64,000 nt of DNA from an uncultured Algibacter sp. GTDB taxonomy: Bacteria > Bacteroidota > Bacteroidia > Flavobacteriales > Flavobacteriaceae. Each line of letters opens with the position of its first letter. Position 1 is the stretch's first letter. The stretch is taken from contig CANMZT010000009.1 in assembly GCA_947502405.1 (NCBI GenBank), positions 1 to 64,000 on the forward strand, written 5' to 3'. A program made the translations under genes and the position numbers. Positions 18,426 to 26,135 of this stretch are shown in pieces. The notes beneath the pieces were generated by a model. That model saw nothing but the letters and a program-made list of their open reading frames with translations, did not search any database and was not told where the DNA came from.

Positions 18426-20909
18426 TTAGTTTTTTTCTATTTTTTTTATATCCTTGGTCATATTCGGGTTGATGTATTCCATAAAACTTCCAAAGTATGT
18501 TTTAAGTCGTTTTGACTGATTTTCTTCGCAACTATTCAAGTAGTTTATAAATGATTTTAAGCACTCAACTCGACCATTCAAACTTCTTTTTCCACTTTCA
18601 TTTGATAAAGGAAATTTTGAATAGATATCAACGAAAGAATCATTATCAAAAATTGGTGTGTCTTGAACTATCAAATCAAAATAATGAAAACGAGTACATA
18701 ACTCTTTTATATAATAATACCCTTTTAAGGTAATTGTGATATTAAAGTCATCAGGTATGTTTTTTCTATCAATGTCAGTCAATACTTCATCTGTGTCAAT
18801 TAAAGAGGTATCAATTAAATCTAAGATTGCAGACCTTAAAGTTTTAATTGTATAGCCAAATTGTGTAAACAACTCATAAATAGAATTGATAGATATAAAA
18901 CGATTAGTATTTCCTTCGTTTTCAAATAACTTCACTAACTCTTTAAGCAAATAATAATTTAAAAAGTGGTCTGTTGAATTTTCATTTGGTAGTAAAATAT
19001 TATGTATGGCACTATTTTTTGAGTTGTAATAATGCTTGTTAATTAAACCTATTGATTTAATAAATTCGTGAAAGGGAATTGGACTATGAGTTTCATCTTC
19101 TACTCTAAACCTTTCTCTCATTATATAATCTTCAACCTTTGTGTGACCTGAAGTAAGAAACAATTTAAAGATGCGTAAACCTTCTCTAATATTAGGATAT
19201 GTTGTTTGATTTAAAAAGTCAATAATCTCGTTATTGTCCGATGAAAAAACAGAACTTTTTAAACTTGTAAGAAACTCTATTACTGCTTGGTTATTAATTT
19301 TTACTTTATACCCTTTTGAATTCTGAGCTTCTATCTCAAAATCATCAACATTTAAATTTTCTAAAGTGTAGTCAAGTCTTTTTTGCAGAACTTCGGAATA
19401 TTTTGGCGCTGTTATATGATATACATTACTTTCATAAGCATCAAATGGTGGCGCAAATCTCCATTTATAATAATAACCTTCTCTTAGACTAATTACTGAA
19501 CCACATAGACTTGTCTTTGCTAAAGAATGAGCAAAAAGAAAAACTTGCTCTTGAACTGCATCTTTAAATTGGTCCGCATTATCTATAATTATTATTAATC
19601 TTTTTCTTCTGTCTCTAATGAAATACTTACTGAGATTCTCTAAATGTTCTCGATAATTTTTTTGTTTTTCAGTTAAGAAATCTGACACTTTTTGTTGGTA
19701 AATACCTTCATTATTTTCCTTGTCATATGACCAGCTACCTTTGTCAAACCTCTTAATTTCTTTAAGGTAAATCCGCTTTAAAGTTTTAAGGGAATGTAAA
19801 TCAATGTTGTCGTATTTGTCAAAAATATTTTCAAGTATATTTTTACAAATTAATTCAGAATCAAATGTGTTATTAGTGTCGAAATAGCTTCTTAGATCTA
19901 AGTATGTGATTAGATGGTCATTTAAATCATTATCTTTAGTTTGAAACTTAAAAAGGTGATTTATAAAAGTAGATTTACCAGCACCTTTAGAACCAATTAT
20001 CACTATTGGTTTAGGTGGTGTTAAATTTTGAGAAGTTATTTCATCTTGATTAATTTCATCAGTGATTTGTTTCTGTATATTTGAAGTGTTAACAGCTGGA
20101 ATTACATTGGATAATTTTGGTGCAACATCTGCAAATAGTCGTTCAATGTCATCTCTATTTTTCTTAGTTTCTTTATTTTCAACAAAACATTTCTCAATAA
20201 AATCGTCATTACTTTCAGATTCCGTACTAAACATTTCCCCAAATACACTATTTATTATGGGTGTAATTTTAGAGCTTAGAGGGTTTCTTATTAATTCTTT
20301 TTCTTTTTGAGTGAGTTTAGAGAATATAGTTTGACTTGGGTTTATATTACTTGGAAGGTCATAAATAAAACCACCGTTGTTAACCACTGAAAATTTAGAT
20401 AAGGCTTCATAAAATTCTACAAAACGATTTTCTATATCCTCAAGTCCATTAAAAATTAAGCAAGTATTCTCTTTCCAACTTGTACCATCAGAATTATATA
20501 ATCTTAAAATCACATATTGTTTTCCATTAGTAATAACTCCATAATTGACACCGTAGTCTCCTGCATAATTCCTAATTTGGGTAATTACATCTTCGTTTTC
20601 TTTTAAAAACGTTTTTACTTTGCAAGTTTTATGTCTTTTAGGAATTACAAATTCTTTGAAGTTTCTTTTTGCTTCAATAATGAAGTGAAATCCAGAAATA
20701 GATACTTTATAGTCAAAATACCCAGAATCAACTCTTCCTTCTCTTGAGACATCAGATTCGCTCCATCCAAGTATTTTAAAAAGTACATTGTCAATTAATT
20801 TTGAGCGAGTATCTGACTCATTGATATCTTCATTTATAAACTTATCAAATTCAGTTTTTAGTGAATTAAAAGTTTCAAAGGATTCATCTACTGACAATGT
20901 TTTCTCCAT
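18426..20909 (-). CDS. Nuclease-like domain fused to P-loop NTPase (putative defence protein)
   Basis: The 827-residue protein starts with an HsdR-N/PD-(D/E)xK-like domain. RVDSGYFDYKVSISGFHFII (Asp at about 66) leads into EAKR (Glu 79, Lys 81), then VITQIRNYAGDYGVNYGVIT as in restriction-enzyme R subunits. After a linker comes a P-loop NTPase with Walker A IIGSKGAGKSTFIN at about 304-317 and Walker B RLIIIIDNADQ at about 437-447. A helical C-terminal region with winged-helix-like character runs to the end. I prefer the ATG at 20907-20909 to an upstream GTG at 20930, because that GTG almost touches the leader hairpin. The architecture suggests a defence nuclease gated by an NTPase; its target is unknown. 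It is a solitary gene. Confidence 0.72.
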   Translation of the reverse strand: MEKTLSVDESFETFNSLKTEFDKFINEDINESDTRSKLIDNVLFKILGWSESDVSREGRVDSGYFDYKVSISGFHFIIEAKRNFKEFVIPKRHKTCKVKTFLKENEDVITQIRNYAGDYGVNYGVITNGKQYVILRLYNSDGTSWKENTCLIFNGLEDIENRFVEFYEALSKFSVVNNGGFIYDLPSNINPSQTIFSKLTQKEKELIRNPLSSKITPIINSVFGEMFSTESESNDDFIEKCFVENKETKKNRDDIERLFADVAPKLSNVIPAVNTSNIQKQITDEINQDEITSQNLTPPKPIVIIGSKGAGKSTFINHLFKFQTKDNDLNDHLITYLDLRSYFDTNNTFDSELICKNILENIFDKYDNIDLHSLKTLKRIYLKEIKRFDKGSWSYDKENNEGIYQQKVSDFLTEKQKNYREHLENLSKYFIRDRRKRLIIIIDNADQFKDAVQEQVFLFAHSLAKTSLCGSVISLREGYYYKWRFAPPFDAYESNVYHITAPKYSEVLQKRLDYTLENLNVDDFEIEAQNSKGYKVKINNQAVIEFLTSLKSSVFSSDNNEIIDFLNQTTYPNIREGLRIFKLFLTSGHTKVEDYIMRERFRVEDETHSPIPFHEFIKSIGLINKHYYNSKNSAIHNILLPNENSTDHFLNYYLLKELVKLFENEGNTNRFISINSIYELFTQFGYTIKTLRSAILDLIDTSLIDTDEVLTDIDRKNIPDDFNITITLKGYYYIKELCTRFHYFDLIVQDTPIFDNDSFVDIYSKFPLSNESGKRSLNGRVECLKSFINYLNSCEENQSKRLKTYFGSFMEYINPNMTKDIKKIEKN

Positions 20910-20938
20910 AATTTGTTTCAAATTAAGCACAATGCATA

Positions 20939-21011
20939 GATAAGTTTCCGTTTCAATGAAACTTATCGGTTGTTAAACGAAGTTATCATTTTTTTCTGAC
21001 AAAGTCAAGTT
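20939..21011 (-). promoter_or_regulatory. Shared promoter plus 5'-leader hairpin, copy B
   Basis: Minus-strand TTGA (plus 21005-21008), 19-nt spacer and TAACTTCG (plus 20978-20985) match the Bacteroidota promoter pattern. A perfect 10-bp hairpin follows (arms 20939-20948 and 20958-20967, 9-nt loop). Compared with copy A at 3588-3660, two stem pairs differ by compensatory changes and one G-T pair becomes G-C, while the loop stays nearly constant. The preferred ATG is about 30 nt downstream of the hairpin. Confidence 0.65.
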
Positions 21012-21121
21012 GTATTTACCTAAAGAATAACTGATACAAATAGTATATAGGTTTTTTGAAACAAGGCTAAATTTTTAGCACTTGTAAAACATACTTAATC
21101 ATTGAAGAGAAAAAAAGACAT

Positions 21122-21167
21122 AAAAAAAAACCTTGAATCCAATCTTGACGATTTGGGGCACAAGGTT
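21122..21167 (-). terminator. Rho-independent terminator after the AlbA-domain gene
   Basis: On the minus strand, AACCTTG and CAAGGTT arms enclose a second stem (CCAAATC with GATTGG) and lead into a run of nine T. It lies about 95 nt past the stop codon of the gene at 21261-22394. Together with the shared module at 20939-21011 it accounts for most of the gene-free interval 20910-21260; the rest is AT-rich with nothing recognisable. Confidence 0.75.
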
Positions 21168-21260
21168 TAATTAAAAAGATTAATAGCGGTGCAAATATAG
21201 GAATTATTCTATGTTTTCAAAATTTTAATGTTAATTTACAGTTAAATTTATTAACATTTG

Positions 21261-22394
21261 TTAATTGTACTTTACTTTTCTTAGTATTCGCATAGATTCT
21301 TTATATAAATTGTAAATGTCTTTATTATAAGATTTTAAGTAAGGTTTTGCTTCGTTTAGTTTATCTAAAGCCTTATCAAAATCATTGAAATAACAAATTA
21401 AATAAGTGGCGGGTAAATTTTTTAAATCTGACGTTTCTCTTGGGCTTAATGTTATCCCTTTTTTCAGTTTATCTAAAACAGCATTATTGGTATTATAAAT
21501 ATGATGAAGATCTTTTTTATTGAATTGTGGAGGCTCAAACAACAAGCGTGTTTCAATATTGTAGTTAGCATTATCCTCAAATTTTATAACAGTTTCTTCT
21601 AATTGGTAATACTTATTGGAGTTTTGAAGTCCAAGATTTACATATTCAATAATTTTAAAACTATCGTCATTTATAGCTATTGAAACTTCGTCTAATGCAG
21701 AAAAAAATAAGCGTACTTGCTCATTAATAAGTTCTATATCTACACGAGAATAAAACGTCTCGTTTTTAATTTCTTTTTTTTGTCCTGCCCAACATACCAC
21801 AAAATATTCTTTAAAAACTTTGTACTGCGGATTGAAGTCTTTCCTAAAATTCATAAAATCGAAAACACCGTTTAAGGTATGTTCAATATTATTTTGAGCA
21901 TGTTTTTCAATGGCCTCAACAATATGGGAGTTTAGGTCTTTAATTTCAATATCAAAAACCTTAGGCATACTCATACTACCATCTCTAAAAAATACAGAAC
22001 CACCATAATATTTCCAGATATTTTTTCTGAGTGAAGTGGTTTTTCCAGTGGGGCGAATGGTAACTAACCCCACAACTTTATCTTCGGGTAAATGCGGAAA
22101 TGGTATATTCTCATATTGCACAATAGGCGGATGAGACAAATACGCATTAATTAGATTTTGAATTTTGCTATCATCAAAAAAATCAACCCCAATAATGTTG
22201 TTATCTTCATCTTCAACCCCAATTACGATATAAGAATTGTTTTTTGGATTACTATTAGAAAGTGCACATATGTGTTTTAAAAACTTTGCTTTCCCTTCTT
22301 TATGACTAATATCAATTTTTCGCTTTTTATCATAAAAACTATTCTCATCATTATGAGCTAAAAGGTGTTTTATGAGTAGGCGTTTGTTAATCAT
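21261..22394 (-). CDS. AlbA_2/Schlafen-type ATP-binding-domain protein
   Basis: The protein has 377 residues. The N-terminal ~145 residues form an AlbA_2 (Schlafen AAA_4) domain. KFLKHICALSNSNPKNNSYI and VIGVEDEDNNIIGVD are the typical core, followed by the IRPTGKTTSLRKNIWKYYGG strand region. The remainder is helical without a family I recognise. AlbA_2 domains bind nucleic acid and occur in transcription regulators and in defence-associated proteins. It probably shares a transcript with the genes at 22435-22824 and 22877-23629, all on the minus strand with short gaps, ending at the terminator at 21122-21167. Confidence 0.78.
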   Translation of the reverse strand: MINKRLLIKHLLAHNDENSFYDKKRKIDISHKEGKAKFLKHICALSNSNPKNNSYIVIGVEDEDNNIIGVDFFDDSKIQNLINAYLSHPPIVQYENIPFPHLPEDKVVGLVTIRPTGKTTSLRKNIWKYYGGSVFFRDGSMSMPKVFDIEIKDLNSHIVEAIEKHAQNNIEHTLNGVFDFMNFRKDFNPQYKVFKEYFVVCWAGQKKEIKNETFYSRVDIELINEQVRLFFSALDEVSIAINDDSFKIIEYVNLGLQNSNKYYQLEETVIKFEDNANYNIETRLLFEPPQFNKKDLHHIYNTNNAVLDKLKKGITLSPRETSDLKNLPATYLICYFNDFDKALDKLNEAKPYLKSYNKDIYNLYKESMRILRKVKYN

Positions 22395-22434
22395 TTAGAC
22401 AGGGTCTATTTTTATTTTTATTATTTATTCAAGT

Positions 22435-22824
22435 CTAATCGAATTTTGGTCCCTTGCGATTTGAGTTTTTTAAATAATTCATGAATTTAGATAGTTGGTT
22501 AATAAGTTCTTCAACTTTAGAATTAAGTTTATCATAGGTTAGTTCATCAATATGTTTTCTTCTGTAACATCTTAATAATTGAGCTTTAGTTTCAGAACAA
22601 GAACCTCTTGAAAACCCTAAGAACATTATAAATTCTTTATTGCCGCCTCTTCCGAAACCTTCTGCAATATTATCCATTACAGATCCTGAGGAGCCATTTA
22701 TTTGTTCCCTTAATTTATAGTCGTTTTTTAAAGGAGTGTTAATTATAATTCCCCAAATATCATCGCAAAAAGCGACAGCTTCTTTGTAAATTTCTAAACT
22801 TTCAAATGAACTGTGATGTGCCAT
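22435..22824 (-). CDS. Four-helix-bundle protein (23S rRNA intervening-sequence/Avd family)
   Basis: This 129-residue protein belongs to the S23/four-helix-bundle family (TIGR02436 type). Hallmarks are FESLEIYKEAVAFCDDIW at the start, LREQINGSSGSVMDNIAEGF and FLGFSRGSCSETKAQL. The family was named from ORFs in 23S rRNA intervening sequences. It also includes the Avd accessory protein of diversity-generating retroelements, but no reverse transcriptase or rRNA is nearby. Free-standing copies like this one are common in Bacteroidota and have no assigned function. It lies 40 nt upstream of the AlbA-domain gene on the same strand. Confidence 0.88.
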   Translation of the reverse strand: MAHHSSFESLEIYKEAVAFCDDIWGIIINTPLKNDYKLREQINGSSGSVMDNIAEGFGRGGNKEFIMFLGFSRGSCSETKAQLLRCYRRKHIDELTYDKLNSKVEELINQLSKFMNYLKNSNRKGPKFD

Positions 22825-22876
22825 ATAACTTGAATAATTAATAACAATAAATAATGTTCAACTTTGGTAAATAAAT

Positions 22877-23629
22877 CTACAAAGATTTTTTAACCAAAGT
22901 TGAACTAGCTTGAGCAGTACAAAACATTAAAACATCGGCGATATTAACATGAGGTGGTCTAGAAACTGCAAAATAAATTACTTCTGCCACATCTTTGGCT
23001 TGTAAAGCCTTAAAGCCTTTATAAACGGAATCTGCTTCTTTACCATTTTTAAAACGCACTTTTGAAAACTCGGTTTCTACCAACCCAGGATTTATGGCAC
23101 CTACTTTAATACCAAACGGATTCAAATCAATACGCATTCCATCAGTAATCGCTAAAACGGCGTGTTTGCTGGCACAATACACATTACCTTTTGGGTAAAC
23201 TTCTTTTCCTGCAGAAGAACCAATGTTTATAATATGCCCAGACTTACGCTTAGTCATTTGCGGAATAACAGCTTTACTTACATAAAGTAAACCTTTTACA
23301 TTTATGTCCATCATGGCATCCCAATCGTCAATATTTCCTGTTTGAATGGGGTCTAAACCATGAGCGTTTCCAGCGTTATTTATGAGAATATCAATTTGTT
23401 TAAAATCTTTAGGTAGTGTTTTTATGGCTTTTATAGCTTCAGCTTTATCACGAACATCAAAATTTAAAATGTGTACATCGGTTAAGCGTTCCAAAGCTTT
23501 TTGTATAGTTTTTAAGCGTTGTAAGCGGCGTCCGCAAAGGACTAAATTAATGCCTTGCTTTGCAAACTCGTATGCTGTGGCTTCGCCAATACCACTTGTA
23601 GCTCCTGTAATTAGGGCGGTTTTTTTCAT
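22877..23629 (-). CDS. Short-chain dehydrogenase/reductase (YdfG-like)
   Basis: This 250-residue classical SDR has the cofactor loop TGATSGIGEA at about 7-16, an Arg-Arg pair (LCGRRLQRL) after beta-2 that suggests NADP(H), and NNAGNAHGL. The catalytic Ser is in NIGSSAGKEVYPKG and the YxxxK is in YCASKHAV. It resembles YdfG-type 3-hydroxy-acid/serine dehydrogenases, but the substrate cannot be read from sequence. The ATG at 23627-23629 was chosen over a longer start because it places the Rossmann motif at the N terminus as usual. It lies 53 nt upstream of the four-helix-bundle gene. Confidence 0.92.
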   Translation of the reverse strand: MKKTALITGATSGIGEATAYEFAKQGINLVLCGRRLQRLKTIQKALERLTDVHILNFDVRDKAEAIKAIKTLPKDFKQIDILINNAGNAHGLDPIQTGNIDDWDAMMDINVKGLLYVSKAVIPQMTKRKSGHIINIGSSAGKEVYPKGNVYCASKHAVLAITDGMRIDLNPFGIKVGAINPGLVETEFSKVRFKNGKEADSVYKGFKALQAKDVAEVIYFAVSRPPHVNIADVLMFCTAQASSTLVKKSL

Positions 23630-23774
23630 GTGTTGAATTATTATGTTGCTTATAAAAATACTCAAAAACCTGATTTTGAATACTATTTATTTCTTAACAA
23701 ATTGATTTTAAGCAAAAACAGGTGTTAAATATGCCATACCCATGACCTTAATATAGACTTTAACTGATTGACCC

Positions 23775-23938
23775 GCGTTAGGGATTGAACGACATGTTTG
23801 AAATCCTTTTTAAAACTTGATAACTGATAATTGTGTTTTATATAAAAATTAACAGATTGCCACGTCGCATACTCCTCGCAATGACGTTTTAAAAAGATTG
23901 AGTAGTGAAAGCCCGACCCCATTTTTTGGGGTAACGCC
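23775..23938 (-). repeat. Dispersed GGGCGTTACC...CCCTAACGC repeat, copy 2, interrupted
   Basis: On the minus strand it reads GGCGTTACCCC, GGGTCGGGCTTTCACTACTC, a long middle, GATTTCAAACATGTCG, then TTCAATCCCTAACGC. The middle contains a second, unrelated repeat at 23852-23886. It is inverted relative to copy 1 (17907-18010), so the two copies bracket the accessory stretch between them. It fills most of the gene-free interval 23630-24111; the rest is AT-rich plus the moxR promoter. Confidence 0.8.
23852..23886 (-). repeat. Short CGTCATTGCGAGG...GCAATCTG repeat nested in copy 2
   Basis: On the minus strand the sequence begins CGTCATTGCGAGGAGTATGC and ends GCAATCTG. This is the familiar CGTCATTGCGAGG...GCAATCTG intergenic repeat pattern seen in many bacterial genomes. 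It lies in the variable centre of the larger repeat, so it probably inserted there later. Confidence 0.7.
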
Positions 23939-24059
23939 TAAATGATTTTTAAGGATTTAAGATAAACTTATACTAATAATTTGTTAAATACCATCAACAT
24001 TGATATTGTCTAGTATTTTTAACCATTTTTTAACACCTTTACAATAATATTTTTAACAT

Positions 24060-24091
24060 TTTGCAATGCTAAAATTATGGCGTTATATTCG
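24060..24091 (+). promoter_or_regulatory. Promoter of the moxR-bat operon
   Basis: TTTG at 24060-24063, a 20-nt spacer and TATATTCG at 24084-24091 match the Bacteroidota sigma-ABfr pattern (TTTG, 19-21 nt, TAnnTTTG) with a single deviation. The moxR ATG is 20 nt downstream of the -7 box. Confidence 0.65.
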
Positions 24092-24111
24092 AGCTTTTAA
24101 TAAAATAAAAA

Positions 24112-25116
24112 ATGATGGAAGAAACAGGTACAATTGATATTAAATCAATTAATGAGAAAATTGAAAAAGAAAGTGCTTTTGTTGATTTACTAATGCTTGA
24201 AATGAACAAGGTTATTGTAGGTCAGAAACACATGGTGGAACGCTTGTTAATTGGCTTACTTGGTCAAGGACATATTCTTTTAGAAGGAGTTCCTGGTTTA
24301 GCAAAAACTTTAGCGATAAATACTCTAGCTCAAGCGGTTGATGGTAGCTTTAGTAGAATACAGTTTACACCAGATTTATTACCAGCAGATGTTACAGGTA
24401 CATTGATTTACAACATGAAAGTCAATGATTTTTCAATTAAAAAGGGACCGATATTTGCAAATTTTGTTCTGGCAGATGAGATAAACAGAGCGCCTGCAAA
24501 AGTACAATCTGCTTTACTTGAAGCCATGCAAGAGAAACAAGTAACAATTGGAGACGAAACGTTTATTTTAGACAAACCATTTTTAGTAATGGCAACTCAA
24601 AACCCTGTAGAACAAGAAGGAACTTATCCATTACCTGAGGCGCAGGTAGACCGTTTTATGCTTAAAACTGTTATTGATTATCCAAAAATTGATGAGGAGC
24701 AATTGATTATGAGGGCTAATTTAAAAGGCGCTTGGGATAAAGTAAACCCTGTAGTGTCTTTAAAGCAAATTCTAGATGCTCAAAAAGCGGTAAGAGAGGT
24801 TTACATGGATGAAAAAATTGAGAAATATATTCTAGATATCATATTTGCAACGCGATATCCAGATAAATATAGACTTCCTGCATTAAAACCATTAATTTCT
24901 TTTGGAGCTTCGCCTCGTGGAAGTATAAATTTAGCAACGGCAGCAAAATGTTATGCATTTATTAAGCGTCGTGGTTATGTAATTCCTGAGGATGTTCGTG
25001 CTGTAGTTTATGATGTGTTACGCCATAGAATTGGCATTACTTACGAAGCCGAAGCTGAAAATGTAACTTCAATGGACATCATCAACAAAATAGTAAACGA
25101 GATAGAGGTACCATAA
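24112..25116 (+). CDS. MoxR-family AAA+ ATPase, first gene of the Bat operon
   Basis: This 334-residue MoxR ATPase has Walker A EGVPGLAKT at about 62-70, Walker B LADEINRAPAK at about 120-130 and sensor ATQNPVEQEGTYPLPEAQVD. MoxR proteins act as chaperone-like ATPases that load or mature von Willebrand-A proteins and metal cofactors. Here it heads the Bat operon, with DUF58 and two VWA proteins downstream as likely partners. ATGATG at 24112 gives two equivalent starts. The 117-nt gap to DUF58 carries a 10-bp inverted repeat (25132-25170). Confidence 0.95.
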   Translation: MMEETGTIDIKSINEKIEKESAFVDLLMLEMNKVIVGQKHMVERLLIGLLGQGHILLEGVPGLAKTLAINTLAQAVDGSFSRIQFTPDLLPADVTGTLIYNMKVNDFSIKKGPIFANFVLADEINRAPAKVQSALLEAMQEKQVTIGDETFILDKPFLVMATQNPVEQEGTYPLPEAQVDRFMLKTVIDYPKIDEEQLIMRANLKGAWDKVNPVVSLKQILDAQKAVREVYMDEKIEKYILDIIFATRYPDKYRLPALKPLISFGASPRGSINLATAAKCYAFIKRRGYVIPEDVRAVVYDVLRHRIGITYEAEAENVTSMDIINKIVNEIEVP

Positions 25117-25131
25117 AAAAGAGTTTCCTGT

Positions 25132-25170
25132 GTTCAGTCTTAGTATGCAGTTGTTTACTCAAGACTGAAC
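25132..25170. repeat. Inverted repeat in the moxR-DUF58 gap
   Basis: GTTCAGTCTT (25132-25141) and AAGACTGAAC (25161-25170) are perfect inverted repeats with a 19-nt loop, 16 nt after the moxR stop. There is no following T-run, so it looks more like an RNA-processing or mRNA-stabilising hairpin, or a repeat remnant, than a terminator. Confidence 0.6.
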
Positions 25171-25233
25171 AACATAAAACTCAACGGTTTATTGATAACT
25201 GAATACTGCGACTGAAAACTGTTTACTGAATAG

Positions 25234-26100
25234 ATGGATACTAAAGAATTACTAAAAAAAGTACGTAAAATAGAGATTAAGACACGCCGGTTGTCTGATC
25301 ATATTTTTGGAGGAGAATATCATTCTACCTTTAAAGGACGAGGTATGACCTTTAGTGAAGTACGCCAATATCAATTTGGAGATGATGTAAGGAATATTGA
25401 TTGGAATGTTACTGCTCGTTACAATGAACCTTTTGTAAAAGTTTTTGAAGAAGAACGCGAACTTACCATGATGCTTATGGTAGATGTTTCGGGCTCTGAA
25501 TTGTTTGGTACTGAGCAACAATTTAAAAATGAGGTGGTTACAGAAATTGCAGCAACATTAGCGTTTTCTGCAACACAGAATAATGATAAAATAGGACTGA
25601 TTTTATTTTCAGATCAAGTAGAGTTATATATTCCGCCAAAAAAAGGGCGTTCTCATGTTCTTAGAATTATTCGAGAACTCATTGAGTTTGAACCAGAAAG
25701 CAAGCAAACTAATTTAGCTGAAGCCTTAAAATTCATGCAAAACGTCATGAAAAAGAAGGCTATTGTTTTTGTGTTATCAGATTTTATTACAGATGATTAT
25801 CATCAAACCATGAAAATTGTATCTGGAAAGCACGATGTTACCGGTATAAGGGTTTACGACAAACATGAAGAAGCTATCCCTAATCTGGGTATGGTTCAGA
25901 TGTTTGATGAAGAAACGGGGGAATTGATGTTGGTAAACACTGCTTCAAAAAAAGTGCGTACTAACTACGCAAAATTCTACAATCAAAAAGTAGATTATTA
26001 TAAAGAAAGCTTCACGAAATCTGGAGCAGGTGCTATTGATTGTCGTGTAGACGAGAGTTATGTAAAAAAACTATTAGGGTATTTTAAAAGACGAGGATAA
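25234..26100 (+). CDS. DUF58 domain protein of the Bat operon
   Basis: This 288-residue DUF58 protein has the signature GRGMTFSEVRQYQFGDDVRN followed by IDWNVTAR at about 35-65. A VWA-like fold follows with MLMVDVSGSELFG, giving the MIDAS-type DxSxS residues. No signal peptide or membrane helix is seen, so it probably acts in the cytoplasm with MoxR at the inner face of the membrane complex. It is followed after 35 nt by the BatD-like membrane protein. Confidence 0.94.
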   Translation: MDTKELLKKVRKIEIKTRRLSDHIFGGEYHSTFKGRGMTFSEVRQYQFGDDVRNIDWNVTARYNEPFVKVFEEERELTMMLMVDVSGSELFGTEQQFKNEVVTEIAATLAFSATQNNDKIGLILFSDQVELYIPPKKGRSHVLRIIRELIEFEPESKQTNLAEALKFMQNVMKKKAIVFVLSDFITDDYHQTMKIVSGKHDVTGIRVYDKHEEAIPNLGMVQMFDEETGELMLVNTASKKVRTNYAKFYNQKVDYYKESFTKSGAGAIDCRVDESYVKKLLGYFKRRG

Positions 26101-26135
26101 AAGATTAACGGTTTATGATTAACGAATTACCATTT

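Noticed and set aside
22435-22824. Part of a diversity-generating retroelement (Avd)
   Set aside because: No reverse transcriptase, template repeat or variable protein gene is nearby.
23725-23922. 65-codon minus-strand ORF
   Set aside because: It lies wholly in the dispersed repeat and its nested insertion, and translates repeat sequence.
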